Source: Kitasatospora sp. NBC_01246 (GTDB lineage: Bacteria > Actinomycetota > Actinomycetes > Streptomycetales > Streptomycetaceae). Taken from it: a stretch of DNA of 64,000 nucleotides. A program made the translations under genes and the position numbers. Numbering within the stretch: the stretch's first letter is position 1; each line of letters starts with the position of its first letter. The stretch is taken from positions 1,302,001 to 1,366,000 of the forward strand of contig NZ_CP108484.1 of assembly GCF_036226505.1 (NCBI RefSeq). The letters are read 5' to 3'. Positions 26,913 through 35,738 of this stretch are shown one piece after another. Below the pieces are notes generated by a model. The model had not been told where the DNA came from. It was given only the letters and a program-made list of their open reading frames with translations, and did not search any database.

Positions 26913-26918
26913 GGGCCG

Positions 26919-28640
26919 ATGGCCCCCCTCTCCCGAAATCCGTTCACGGCCCCCGGCGAACCGGGCCGGGGGCTGTGGCGCGCCCTCGCGGAGACGACCG
27001 GCGGCGCGGCGCTGATGCTCCTCACCCAGCTGATCCTGGGCGGCCGCGGCCCGGCCGGCGAGATCCAGCTCCTCCTCGGTACCGTCGTCCTCGTCCTGCT
27101 CGCCGTCCGCCGCCGCTTCCCCGTTCTGAGCCTGCTGGGCACCTCCGTCGTCGTCGGGCTGCTGCCCCCCGCCGGGCTGCCGGCCGCCGTGACCGCGTAC
27201 ACCTCGGCCAAGCACCTGACCGCCCCCCGGCGCCGGAGCACCGTGCTGCTCGCCTCCGCCGTGCTGGCGGCGCTGGTCTGCGCCCTCCTCGCCCCGGCCA
27301 TCGGGCTCGGCGGCCACGCGTTCGGGCTCGCGCTCGGCGCCGTACTCGCGGCGACCACCCTGGTGGTGCCGGGGCTCCTCGGCGGCTCGGGCGGGCAGGA
27401 GGACCGGCTGCTGCGGGCGCTCCGGGAGCGGGCCGCCGCCGCGGAGGCGGCCCGCCGGCTCGCGGAGAGCGAGTCCCGGATCCACGAGCGCTCCCGGATC
27501 GCCGCCGAGATGCACGACCTGGTCGGCCACCGGCTCAGCCTGATCTCGCTGCACGCGGGCGGCCTGGAGATGGCCCTGCGGAAGGAGGCGCCGGACCTGC
27601 GGGACGAGGCGGCCCTGGTCCGCCGGGCCACCGGGGACGCGATGCGGGAGCTGCGCGAAGTACTCGGCGTCCTGGGCCCGTTGGGCCGGGACACCGGGAC
27701 GGACGCGCTGACCGACAGCACCGGGACCAGATCCGACGTCGAGGCGCTGGCCGCGGAGTCCCGCACCGGCGGCATACCCGTCGAGCTCACCTGGGACGGC
27801 CCCGACCTGCACGAGCGCGCCGCCCAGGTGCGGCGGGCGGTGCACCGCGTGGTACGCGAGTCGCTGACCAATGTGCACCGCTACGCCGCCGGGGCCCGCG
27901 TCACCGTGGCGGTCACGCACACCGAGGACCGGGTGGAGGTGCTCGTGCGCAACGGCCTTCCGCCAGTGGCCCCCGAGGCGGCGACCGGCCTGGGCACCGG
28001 GCGCGGACTGGTCGGGCTGCGGGAACGGGTGGCGCTGCTCGGCGGCACCCTGGAGGCGGGCCCGACGCCGGCCGGGGGCTTCGCGGTCACCGCGCGGATC
28101 CCGGCCCGCCCCGACCCGGGAGCGAGTCTCACCGCCGCGGGCGCCCCGCCGCGCGAGGCGCCCTCCGAGCCGCACGCCGACCACCCGCCCGCCGGTCTCC
28201 GACGCCGCGTCGTGGACGCCCTCAGCGGGTTCCTCGGCCTCGCGGGCGTCGGCGTGCTGATGATGTGCGGTCTCCTGCTGGTCTCCCAGGCGTCCCCGGA
28301 TCCCGCCCCCCGCGATCCCGAGCCGCCCAGGATCGGGATGTCCCGCGCGATGGTGGAGCGGGCCGTCTACGGGGACGACCCGGCGGTGCGCGCGGCGGCG
28401 ACGGGCCGGGAGCCGGCCCGCGCGGAGTCCGTGACGAGCTGCATCTACCCGACGTTCCGCTACGCCGACCCGACACCGCCGGCCCCGGCTGCCGAGGGCA
28501 CCCCCACGGACGAGGCCGCCCCGCAGGGCGGCGACCGGCTCACCATCACCCGGCTCTGCTTCCGTGGCGATACGTTGGCCACGATCGACCGCTTCACCGT
28601 GCCCATGGTGTCGCGCACACCACCGTGGGAGTCCCCGTGA
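26919..28640 (+). CDS. NarL-type sensor histidine kinase with extra C-terminal extracytoplasmic domain
   Basis: A 573-residue kinase. Four or five N-terminal membrane helices (about 27-155) are followed by a HisKA_3 dimerisation helix with AEMHDLVGHRLS (phosphorylated His199). A HATPase_c domain follows (N-box RESLTNVHRYA; G-box GLGTGRGLVGLRERVALLGG; to about 375). Unusually, after the kinase there is another membrane helix (about 437-457) and about 116 further residues with IGMSRAMVERAVYG, a Cys in TSCIYPTF and a Cys in LCFRGDTLATIDRF. This suggests an exported SmpA/BLIP-like small domain. The stop overlaps the regulator start as GTGA. Confidence 0.88.
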   Translation: MAPLSRNPFTAPGEPGRGLWRALAETTGGAALMLLTQLILGGRGPAGEIQLLLGTVVLVLLAVRRRFPVLSLLGTSVVVGLLPPAGLPAAVTAYTSAKHLTAPRRRSTVLLASAVLAALVCALLAPAIGLGGHAFGLALGAVLAATTLVVPGLLGGSGGQEDRLLRALRERAAAAEAARRLAESESRIHERSRIAAEMHDLVGHRLSLISLHAGGLEMALRKEAPDLRDEAALVRRATGDAMRELREVLGVLGPLGRDTGTDALTDSTGTRSDVEALAAESRTGGIPVELTWDGPDLHERAAQVRRAVHRVVRESLTNVHRYAAGARVTVAVTHTEDRVEVLVRNGLPPVAPEAATGLGTGRGLVGLRERVALLGGTLEAGPTPAGGFAVTARIPARPDPGASLTAAGAPPREAPSEPHADHPPAGLRRRVVDALSGFLGLAGVGVLMMCGLLLVSQASPDPAPRDPEPPRIGMSRAMVERAVYGDDPAVRAAATGREPARAESVTSCIYPTFRYADPTPPAPAAEGTPTDEAAPQGGDRLTITRLCFRGDTLATIDRFTVPMVSRTPPWESP

Positions 28641-29335
28641 CCGAGTTCCCCCCTGCCGTCCACCACCCGATCCGGGTCCTGCTCGCCGACGACGAGGAAC
28701 TGATCCGGCACGGCGTCCGGCTGATCCTGCGCCACGCCGAGGGCATCGAGGTGGTCGGCGAGGCGGCGAACGGCGAGGAGGCCGTCCGGGTCGCCGCCGA
28801 GACCCGCCCGGACGTGGCCCTGATCGACATCCGGATGCCCGTGCTCGACGGGCTCGCCACCATCGAGCGGCTCCTCGCCCTGGACCCCGGGCCGCAGGTC
28901 GTCATGCTCACCACCTTCGGCGACGAGCAGAACGTGACGCGCGCGCTGCGCTCCGGCGCCACCGGCTTCCTCCTCAAGGACGAGGGCCCGCAGGAGCTGA
29001 TCAGCGCGGTCCGGGCCGCCGCCGGCGGCGACGCCGTCCTCTCGCCCAAGGTCACCCGGAGCGTCATCGACCGCATGCTCGACACCGGTGCCGGTACGCC
29101 GGCCGCCCCGGCCCCTGGCGCCGTCCCCGACCAGCGACTGGCGGCGCTCACCGGCCGCGAGCGCGACGTCCTCGCGCTGCTCGGCCTGGGTCTCGCCAAC
29201 GCGGAGATCGGCCGCCGACTGGGCATCGGCGTGGGCACGGTGAAGACCCACGTCAGCGCCGTCCTGGTGAAGACCGGCACGGACAGCCGCGTCCAGGCGG
29301 CGGTCCTCGCCCATCGGGCGGGGCTGCTGTCCTGA
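28637..29335 (+). CDS. NarL/FixJ-type response regulator
   Basis: A 232-residue response regulator. The receiver (about 10-130) has acidic pair Asp18-Asp19, phosphoacceptor Asp64 (LIDIRMP), switch residues in VVMLTTFG and Lys in LLKDEGP. A LuxR-type HTH sits at about 165-225 (LTGRERDVLALLGLGLANAEIGRRLGIGVGTVKTHVS). It starts with GTG overlapping the kinase stop (GTGA), ensuring coupled translation. It probably controls the ABC transporter genes directly downstream. Confidence 0.92.
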   Translation: MTEFPPAVHHPIRVLLADDEELIRHGVRLILRHAEGIEVVGEAANGEEAVRVAAETRPDVALIDIRMPVLDGLATIERLLALDPGPQVVMLTTFGDEQNVTRALRSGATGFLLKDEGPQELISAVRAAAGGDAVLSPKVTRSVIDRMLDTGAGTPAAPAPGAVPDQRLAALTGRERDVLALLGLGLANAEIGRRLGIGVGTVKTHVSAVLVKTGTDSRVQAAVLAHRAGLLS

Positions 29336-29349
29336 GCACCGGCCGGTAC

Positions 29350-29377
29350 GCCGTCTCTGCCGGACGACAGAGACGGC
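29350..29377 (+). terminator. Hairpin after response regulator gene
   Basis: Ten-base arms GCCGTCTCTG (29350-29359) and CAGAGACGGC (29368-29377) with an eight-base loop, 14 bases past the stop. It separates the two-component genes from the ABC genes. Confidence 0.6.
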
Positions 29378-29520
29378 CGTCCGCCGCGGGGAGGAGGCAC
29401 CACCCCGGGCCCGACCTTCGGCAGACGCCCCGGTCACACCCTGAGGCCGACGGTCGGGCGCCGCGGCGCGCCGAGGATGAGAGTCAGTCACCGACCCTCT
29501 CCCCGTAGCCCGGAGCCGAC

Positions 29521-30300
29521 ATGTCACCGCAGGAAGCCGTACCCGCCCCCGTCTCCCCCGGCCCCGCCGCCGCCCGGGCCACCGGACTGAGCAAGGTCTA
29601 CGGCCGGGGCGAGGCCCGGGTGGTCGCGCTGGACTCGGTCTCGGTCGAGTTCGAACGCGGCCGGTTCACGGCGATCATGGGGCCGTCCGGCTCCGGCAAG
29701 TCGACGCTGATGCACTGCATGGCCGGTCTCGACGCGGTCAGCGCGGGCTCCACGCGGATCGGTGACACCGAACTGTCCGGCCTGAGCGACCGGCAGCTCA
29801 CCCGGCTGCGCCGGGACAGCGTCGGTTTCGTCTTCCAGGCGTTCAACCTGCTCCCCACCCTGACGGCGCTGGAGAACATCACGCTGCCGATGGCCATCGC
29901 GGGCCGCCGGCCGGACCGGAAGTGGCTGGAGACCGTCGTGGCGACCGTCGGCCTCGCCGGGCGGCTGGGCCACCGCCCCGCCCAGCTGTCCGGCGGCCAG
30001 CAGCAGCGGGTCGCCGTGGCCCGCGCCCTCGCCGCCCGGCCGGAGATCGTCTTCGCCGACGAACCGACCGGCAACCTGGACTCCCGCGCCGGCTCCGAGA
30101 TCCTCGGCTTCCTGCGGGAGTCCGTACGGGAGTTGGGCCAGACCGTGGTGATGGTCACCCACGACCCGGCGGCCGCCGCGCACGCCGACCGCGTGGTCTT
30201 CCTCGCCGACGGCCGGCTCACCGACGAGCTGCTCGCCCCGACCGCCGAGACCGTCCTGGACCGGATGCGGCGCTTCGACACCGGCGCCCGCACGAGCTGA
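29521..30300 (+). CDS. ABC transporter ATP-binding protein (MacB/LolD type)
   Basis: A 259-residue ATPase. Walker A GPSGSGKST (about 56-64), Q-loop FVFQAFNLLPTLTALENI, signature LSGGQQQRVAVARAL, Walker B IVFADEPTGNLDS and H-loop MVTHD are all present. This subgroup powers FtsX-fold permeases that move lipoproteins, peptides or antibiotics, often as mechanotransmission machines. It is followed 55 bases later by its permease and preceded by a two-component system. Confidence 0.93.
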   Translation: MSPQEAVPAPVSPGPAAARATGLSKVYGRGEARVVALDSVSVEFERGRFTAIMGPSGSGKSTLMHCMAGLDAVSAGSTRIGDTELSGLSDRQLTRLRRDSVGFVFQAFNLLPTLTALENITLPMAIAGRRPDRKWLETVVATVGLAGRLGHRPAQLSGGQQQRVAVARALAARPEIVFADEPTGNLDSRAGSEILGFLRESVRELGQTVVMVTHDPAAAAHADRVVFLADGRLTDELLAPTAETVLDRMRRFDTGARTS

Positions 30301-30355
30301 CCCGGCTCCCCGCGCCCCACCCGCCCCCTCGCACCTCCGAACTGGGACCACCGCC

Positions 30356-32929
30356 ATGCTGCGAACAGCCCTGCGCAACGTCTTCGCCCACCGAGCCCGC
30401 CTGATCATGACCGCCCTCGCGATCACCCTCGGCGTCGCCTTCGTCTCCGGCACCCTCGTCTTCGGCGACACCGTCGCGGAGGCCCTGCGCGGCGCCTCCG
30501 CCAGGAGCCTCAAGGACGTCGCCGTCTCCGTCCAGGCCGAGGCCCGGCGCGGCTCCGACACCGGCGCGGACGACACCGTGTCCACCGCGCTCACCGGCGA
30601 ACTCGCCGACAGGGTCCGCACCGTGCCCGGCGTCACCTCCGTGCGCCCCACCGTCAACGGCACCGCCACCCTGGCCGCCAAGGACGGCCGGCCGCTCGAC
30701 GCCGACACCAGCTGGCAGAACCTGGCGACCAACTACGCACCGGACGCGGCCCACGGCGACCGGGACGCCCGGTTCCCGCTCAGCGCCGGCCGCGGCCCCG
30801 TCGACAGCGGTGAACTGGCCCTGGACCGCGGGACCGCCGAGCGGGCCGGCTACCGCGTCGGCGACACCGTCCGCTTCGCCACCCGGGGCCCCGCGCTGAC
30901 CAAGAAGCTGGTCGGCACCGTCGACACCGACGACCCCCGGGTGCGGGCCGGCGGCAGCCTCGCGCTCTTCGACACCAGGACCGCCCAGCAGCTCTTCCTC
31001 CAGGACGGCCGCTTCGACGAGCTGGCCGTCGGCTCCGCGCCCGGCACCGACGCCGAGGAACTCACCGGCAGGATCCGCGCGCTGCTGCCCGCCGAGGGCA
31101 TCACGGTCACCAGCGGAGCCCGGCTCGCGCGCGAGCAGGCCGCGCAGATCGCCGAGAGCACCAAGGAACTCACCCGGATGCTCCTCGCCTTCGCCGGGAT
31201 CGCCCTGTTCGTCGGCGCCTTCATCATCGCCAACACCTTCACCATGCTGATCGCCCAGCGCACCCGGGAGACCGCGCTGCTGCGCGCCGTCGGGGCCTCG
31301 CGCCGCCAGGTCGTCCGCGCCGTCCTCGCCGAGGCCGCGCTCCTCGGCCTCGGCGCCTCGGCGGCCGGCATCGCGCTCGGGACCGGTATCGCGACCGCCG
31401 TGCGGCCGATCCTCGACGCGGCCGGCGCGGGCCTGCCGGACGGCCCCCTGGTGATCTCCGCGGACACCCTCCTGCGCTCCCTCCTGACCGGCGTCGGCGT
31501 CACCGTGCTCGCCGCCTGGCTGCCGTCCCGCAGGGCCGCGAAGACCGCCCCGGTGGAGGCGCTGAGCACCGTCGACCAGGCACCGCCCCGGCGCGGCATG
31601 CTCCTGCGCAACAGCCTCGGCGGGCTGCTCACCGGCCTCGGCCTGCTCACCCTGCTGTACGTCTCCACCCGGAGGGACGGCGCCGACGCCAACCTCCAGG
31701 CCGCCGCCCTGGGTTCGCTGCTCACCCTGACCGGCCTGATCGTGATCGCCCCGCTGCTGTCCCACCCGCTGATCCGGCTCGCGGGCACGGTCACCACCCG
31801 GCTCTTCGGCGTCAGCGGCAGGCTCGCCGAGGAGAACGCGCTGCGCGATCCGCGCCGCACCGCCGCCACCGCCTCGGCCCTGATGATCGGGCTGGCCCTG
31901 ATCACCGGCCTGAGCGTGACCGGCGGTTCCACCGACGCCGCCCTCCAGGACGCGGCCGTGCGCGGCCTGACCGCCGACTACAAGGTGTCCAACGCCGGGT
32001 ACGGCGGCATCGACCCCGCGCTCGCCGGCAAGGTCGCCGACGTCCCCGGCGTCGCGCGGGCGGTGCCCGTCGCCTCCTCGACCCTGGGCGTGCGGGGCCG
32101 GGCCGCCACGTTCACCGGCGCGGACCCGCGGCAGCTCGCCGCGGTCTCCGACCTGGAGTTCAGCAGCGGCTCGCTCGCGGACCTCGGCCCCGGCAGGGTC
32201 GCGCTCTCGGACCAGCTGGCCGACGAGACCGGCCTGTCGAAGGGCGACACCTTCCCGGGCACGCTGGGCTTCGGCCGCGAGACCAGGGAGCTGACCGTCG
32301 CCGGTGTCTACCGCCGGACCCGCACCGTGGGCGGCGCCGTGGGCACCCTGGGCGACGTCCTGCCGTACGCCGTCGGCGGCCGGCTCGACAGCGTCCTGGT
32401 CGAGGCCGCGGCCGACGGGCGCACCCGCGGCCTCGACCAGCGGATCCGCGAGGCCCTCGGCAACAGCCCGCTCCTCCAGGTGCAGGACCGGGCGCAGTTG
32501 ACGAAGGCGCAGTCCGGCGAGATCGACACGATGCTCACCATGATGTACGGCCTGCTCGGCATGACGGTCGTGATCGCCGTCTTCGGCGTCGTCAACACCC
32601 TGGCCATGTCCGTCTTCGAGCGGACCAGGGAGATCGGGCTGCTGCGCGCGATCGGCCTGGACGACCGGGGCGTCAGGCGGATGGTGCGGCTGGAGTCGGT
32701 GGTGATCTCGCTGTTCGGCGCCGTTCTCGGCATCGGCACCGGGATCTTCCTGGCCTGGGCCTGCGGCAGCCTGGCCCGGGCCTCGCTCCCGCAGTACCGG
32801 ATCGTGCTGCCGTGGGCGCGGCTCGGCCTGTTCCTGCTGCTCGGCCCGGCGATCGGGGTGCTGGCGGCGGTCTGGCCGGCCCGGCGGGCGGCCCGCCTGA
32901 ACACCCTGCGGGCGATCAACGCCCAGTAG
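30356..32929 (+). CDS. FtsX/MacB-like ABC transporter permease
   Basis: An 857-residue permease with two FtsX-type membrane blocks. TM1 is at about 17-37, TM segments occur at about 275-400 (ALFVGAFIIANTFTMLIAQRTRETALLRAVGASRRQ), there is a middle helix pair near 430-475, and a C-terminal block at about 735-840 (VFGVVNTLAMSVFERTREIGLLRAIGLDDRGVRRM). Large extracytoplasmic domains lie between them. The duplicated layout is typical of Gram-positive DUF214 permeases involved in resistance to antimicrobial peptides or lipid/protein handling. It partners the ATPase just upstream. Confidence 0.9.
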   Translation: MLRTALRNVFAHRARLIMTALAITLGVAFVSGTLVFGDTVAEALRGASARSLKDVAVSVQAEARRGSDTGADDTVSTALTGELADRVRTVPGVTSVRPTVNGTATLAAKDGRPLDADTSWQNLATNYAPDAAHGDRDARFPLSAGRGPVDSGELALDRGTAERAGYRVGDTVRFATRGPALTKKLVGTVDTDDPRVRAGGSLALFDTRTAQQLFLQDGRFDELAVGSAPGTDAEELTGRIRALLPAEGITVTSGARLAREQAAQIAESTKELTRMLLAFAGIALFVGAFIIANTFTMLIAQRTRETALLRAVGASRRQVVRAVLAEAALLGLGASAAGIALGTGIATAVRPILDAAGAGLPDGPLVISADTLLRSLLTGVGVTVLAAWLPSRRAAKTAPVEALSTVDQAPPRRGMLLRNSLGGLLTGLGLLTLLYVSTRRDGADANLQAAALGSLLTLTGLIVIAPLLSHPLIRLAGTVTTRLFGVSGRLAEENALRDPRRTAATASALMIGLALITGLSVTGGSTDAALQDAAVRGLTADYKVSNAGYGGIDPALAGKVADVPGVARAVPVASSTLGVRGRAATFTGADPRQLAAVSDLEFSSGSLADLGPGRVALSDQLADETGLSKGDTFPGTLGFGRETRELTVAGVYRRTRTVGGAVGTLGDVLPYAVGGRLDSVLVEAAADGRTRGLDQRIREALGNSPLLQVQDRAQLTKAQSGEIDTMLTMMYGLLGMTVVIAVFGVVNTLAMSVFERTREIGLLRAIGLDDRGVRRMVRLESVVISLFGAVLGIGTGIFLAWACGSLARASLPQYRIVLPWARLGLFLLLGPAIGVLAAVWPARRAARLNTLRAINAQ

Positions 32930-33163
32930 CGCCCGGCCGGCGCGGGTACGCGCCGCCCGCCGTCCTGTCAGCCCCGCCGGTTCGGCCGCGCCCCGGTCGC
33001 CGCACCCGGCCGGGGCGCGAGAGCATCGAGGAGGCCCCGGGCGCGGGCACCGTCGAACCGGGGCGGTGCCGCGGATCGTTCCTCCTGCCGTACGCCCCCG
33101 CGGACCGTGACCGGTCGGGCGGCGACGGCGCCCGGCCGGGTGCCGCCCCGCCACGCGGCGGCA

Positions 33164-33193
33164 GAACCGAACCGAACCGAACCGAACCGAACC
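33164..33193 (+). repeat. Six tandem copies of GAACC
   Basis: Six perfect five-base units lie 17 bases upstream of the GTG of the flavin-dependent oxidoreductase gene. Pentamer arrays can change length by slippage; here that would alter the distance between promoter and ribosome-binding site. Confidence 0.95.
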
Positions 33194-33210
33194 GACAGGC
33201 TGGAGTCCCC

Positions 33211-34134
33211 GTGCGCGTCAGCGTCTGCATCCTGCCCGACCGGCCGTTCCCCGAGGCGGCCCCGCTCTGGCGGCGCGCCGAGGAGCTGGGCTTCCATGCC
33301 GCCTACTCCTACGACCACCTCACCTGGGGCGGCCTGCCGGACGGCGCCTGGTACGGCGCCGTGCCCACCCTGGCGGCCGCCGCCGGGGCCACCTCCCGGA
33401 TCCGCCTCGGCACGCTGGTCTCCTCGGCGAACTTCCGCCACCCCGTACCGCTCGCGCAGGACGTCATGACGCTGGACACCATCAGCGGCGGCCGGTTCGT
33501 CCTCGGCTACGGCGCCGGCGCGCCCGACGCCGACGGCATCGTGCTCGGCCAGGGCGCGCCGGACACGGGCTGGTCGGTGAAGGAACGCGGCGGCCGGTTC
33601 CGCGAATCGGTGGAACTGCTGGACCGGCTGCTCACCGGGGCGCCCGAGGGCCGGCCGCGGACCACCTTCCGCGGCCGCTACTTCGACGCGATCGACGCCC
33701 GGCTGGAGCCCGGGTGCGTCCAGCGGCCCCGGGTGCCGTTCCTGCTGGCGGCGACCGGACCGCTCGGCATGCGCACCGTGGCGCGGTACGGCGCGTCCTG
33801 GGCCGTCACCGACGACGCGGAGCTGCCGAAGGACACCCTCACCGAGGCCTCGGCCTGGGCCGGCCTCGCCCAGCGGCTGGAGAGTCTCGACGCGGCCTGC
33901 GAGCGGGAGGGCCGCGACCCGAAGTCACTCGGCCGCACCCTGCTGACCGGGTTCTCGCCGCTGCCCACCATGCGCTCGGCGGCGGCCTTCGAGGAGGTCG
34001 CGGGGCGCTGCGCGGAGCTCGGCTTCACGGAGCTGGTGGTCCACTACCCGCGCGAGTCCGGGCCGTTCGCCACGCCCGCGCACGTCCTGGAGGAGATCGC
34101 GCCCGCCCACCGCGGCGCCGCCCGGCTGCCCTGA
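33211..34134 (+). CDS. LLM-class flavin-dependent oxidoreductase
   Basis: A 307-residue luciferase-like (beta/alpha)8 protein using FMN or F420. It contains AEELGFHAAYSYDHLTWG, TSRIRLGTLVSSANFRHPVPLAQDVMTLDTISGGRFVLGYGAG (cofactor-binding strand and non-prolyl cis peptide region) and ELGFTELVVHYPRESGP. Its short length and motifs fit the F420-type group. GTG 33211 has GGAG five bases upstream. The substrate is unknown; it is convergent with the M24 peptidase gene. Confidence 0.87.
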   Translation: MRVSVCILPDRPFPEAAPLWRRAEELGFHAAYSYDHLTWGGLPDGAWYGAVPTLAAAAGATSRIRLGTLVSSANFRHPVPLAQDVMTLDTISGGRFVLGYGAGAPDADGIVLGQGAPDTGWSVKERGGRFRESVELLDRLLTGAPEGRPRTTFRGRYFDAIDARLEPGCVQRPRVPFLLAATGPLGMRTVARYGASWAVTDDAELPKDTLTEASAWAGLAQRLESLDAACEREGRDPKSLGRTLLTGFSPLPTMRSAAAFEEVAGRCAELGFTELVVHYPRESGPFATPAHVLEEIAPAHRGAARLP

Positions 34135-34153
34135 CCGCGGACCCGCTCCACGG

Positions 34154-35596
34154 CTACCGCAACGACGCCATCCAGGCCTCGACCTCGTCCGCCTGGCGCG
34201 GCAGGCCCGAGGACAGCCACTGCGCGCCGTCGGTAGTGATCAGGAAGTCGTCCTCGATCCGGACGCCGATCCCGCGCAGTTCCTCGGGGACGGTCAGATC
34301 GTCGGGCTGGAAGTACAGTCCGGGCTCGACGGTCAGCACCTGGCCGGCCTCCAGGACGCCGTCCAGGTAGGCCTGGCCGCGGGCACCGGCGCAGTCGTGG
34401 CAGTCCAGGCCCAGCATGTGCCCCGAGCCGCAGACGGTGAAGCGGCGGTACCGGCCGGACTCGGCGAGGGACGGCCCGCCGTCCGGTGCCAGGCCCCAGG
34501 CGTCGAGCCCGTCCGCGATCACGCGCATCGCCGCGTCGTGGAAGGCCCCGTAGCGGGCGCCGGGCCGCAGGGCCGCGATCCCCGCCGACTGGGCGGCGAA
34601 GACGAGGTCGTACACCCGGCGCTGGACGTCGGTGTAGCGGCCGGAGACCGGCAGCGTCCGGGTGACGTCGCCGGTGTAGAAGGAGTCGGCCTCGACCCCG
34701 GCGTCCAGCAGGAGGAGGTCGCCGTCCCGCACCGGGCCGTCGTTGTGCATCCAGTGCAGGACGCAGGCGTGCGCGCCGGCCGCCGCGATGGTCTCGAAGC
34801 CCAGGCCGTAGCCGTCCAGCCGGGCGCGGCGGTTGAAGGTGCCCTCGATCCAGCGCTCGCCCCGCGCGAGGCCCGTGGCATGGCGCAGCTCGCCGACCAC
34901 GTCGTGGAACCCGGCCACCGTGGACCGGACGGCCGTGCGCAGCTGCTCGACCTCCCAGGCGTCCTTGACCAGCCGTGACTCCGCGAGGAAGGTCAGCAGT
35001 TCGGCCTCCGCCCGGTCGGCCGGCCGGACCAGTGCGTCGACGAGCGCGTCCTCGCCGCGCACCACCCGGGTCGGGACGTGTCCGGCGAGGGCCCGCTCCA
35101 GGTCGTCCCGGGCGGCGGCCCGGACACCGATCGCGTCGGCGGTCTCCGACAGCGTCCGGCGCCGGCCGACCCAGAACTCGCCGTGCCGGCGGCTGCTGTG
35201 GAACTCGGCGCCGTTCGGCCCGCCGTCGCGCGGCGACCGCGGCCGGGTGAACAGGGTGACCTCGTGCCCGGTCCCGGTGGGCTCGAAGAGGAGGACGCTG
35301 TCGGGGACGGCACTCGTGCCCTGCTCCGCGGTGAGGTGGACGAACGCGGAGTGCGGCCGGAAGGTGTGGTCGAAGTCGTTGCTGCGGACCTTGAGCCCGC
35401 CCGAGGGGACGACGATCCGCTCTCCGGGGAACCGCTCGGAGAGCGCCGCGCGCCGCGCGGCGGCGAAGGCCGCACCGGGCAGGAGCGGCAGTGTCGTCCC
35501 GGTGTCGGCCCAGCCGTGGTGGAACCACTCGGCCTGCGCGGCCGGCGCCGCACGGTCCTGCGCCCCGGCTCCGCGTGCCCCGCCCTGCTGCTCCAC
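34154..35596 (-). CDS. M24 family aminopeptidase P (Xaa-Pro aminopeptidase)
   Basis: A 480-residue metallopeptidase. An N-terminal aminopeptidase-P domain (about 35-175) precedes the creatinase-fold catalytic domain. Metal ligands: Asp in LLLLDAGVE, Asp in FYTGDVTRTLPVSG, His in GSGHMLGLDCHD, Glu in LTVEPGLYF and Glu in GVRIEDDFL. It removes N-terminal residues before proline. GTG 35596 has GGAG about seven bases upstream; ATG 35650 would add 18 residues without a clear ribosome-binding site. Confidence 0.9.
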   Translation of the reverse strand: MEQQGGARGAGAQDRAAPAAQAEWFHHGWADTGTTLPLLPGAAFAAARRAALSERFPGERIVVPSGGLKVRSNDFDHTFRPHSAFVHLTAEQGTSAVPDSVLLFEPTGTGHEVTLFTRPRSPRDGGPNGAEFHSSRRHGEFWVGRRRTLSETADAIGVRAAARDDLERALAGHVPTRVVRGEDALVDALVRPADRAEAELLTFLAESRLVKDAWEVEQLRTAVRSTVAGFHDVVGELRHATGLARGERWIEGTFNRRARLDGYGLGFETIAAAGAHACVLHWMHNDGPVRDGDLLLLDAGVEADSFYTGDVTRTLPVSGRYTDVQRRVYDLVFAAQSAGIAALRPGARYGAFHDAAMRVIADGLDAWGLAPDGGPSLAESGRYRRFTVCGSGHMLGLDCHDCAGARGQAYLDGVLEAGQVLTVEPGLYFQPDDLTVPEELRGIGVRIEDDFLITTDGAQWLSSGLPRQADEVEAWMASLR

Positions 35597-35738
35597 CCGT
35601 CGTCTCCGCTCACCGTAGTCCGCCGCATGCCCGCTGCACGTCGGCCACATGTCGGCCGCACGGGGAAACTACCATTTCACATGTCACACATCCACACCCC
35701 GCACAGAAACCCCCGGTACCCCGAGGAGGCACCCGGCA

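Noticed and set aside
26823..26918. 32-codon N-terminal extension of the histidine kinase
   Set aside because: Hydrophilic Ser/Arg-rich lead with no ribosome-binding site; a -10-like box sits right before the ATG at 26919.
33164..33193. GAACC array considered as CRISPR
   Set aside because: Five-base units without spacers.
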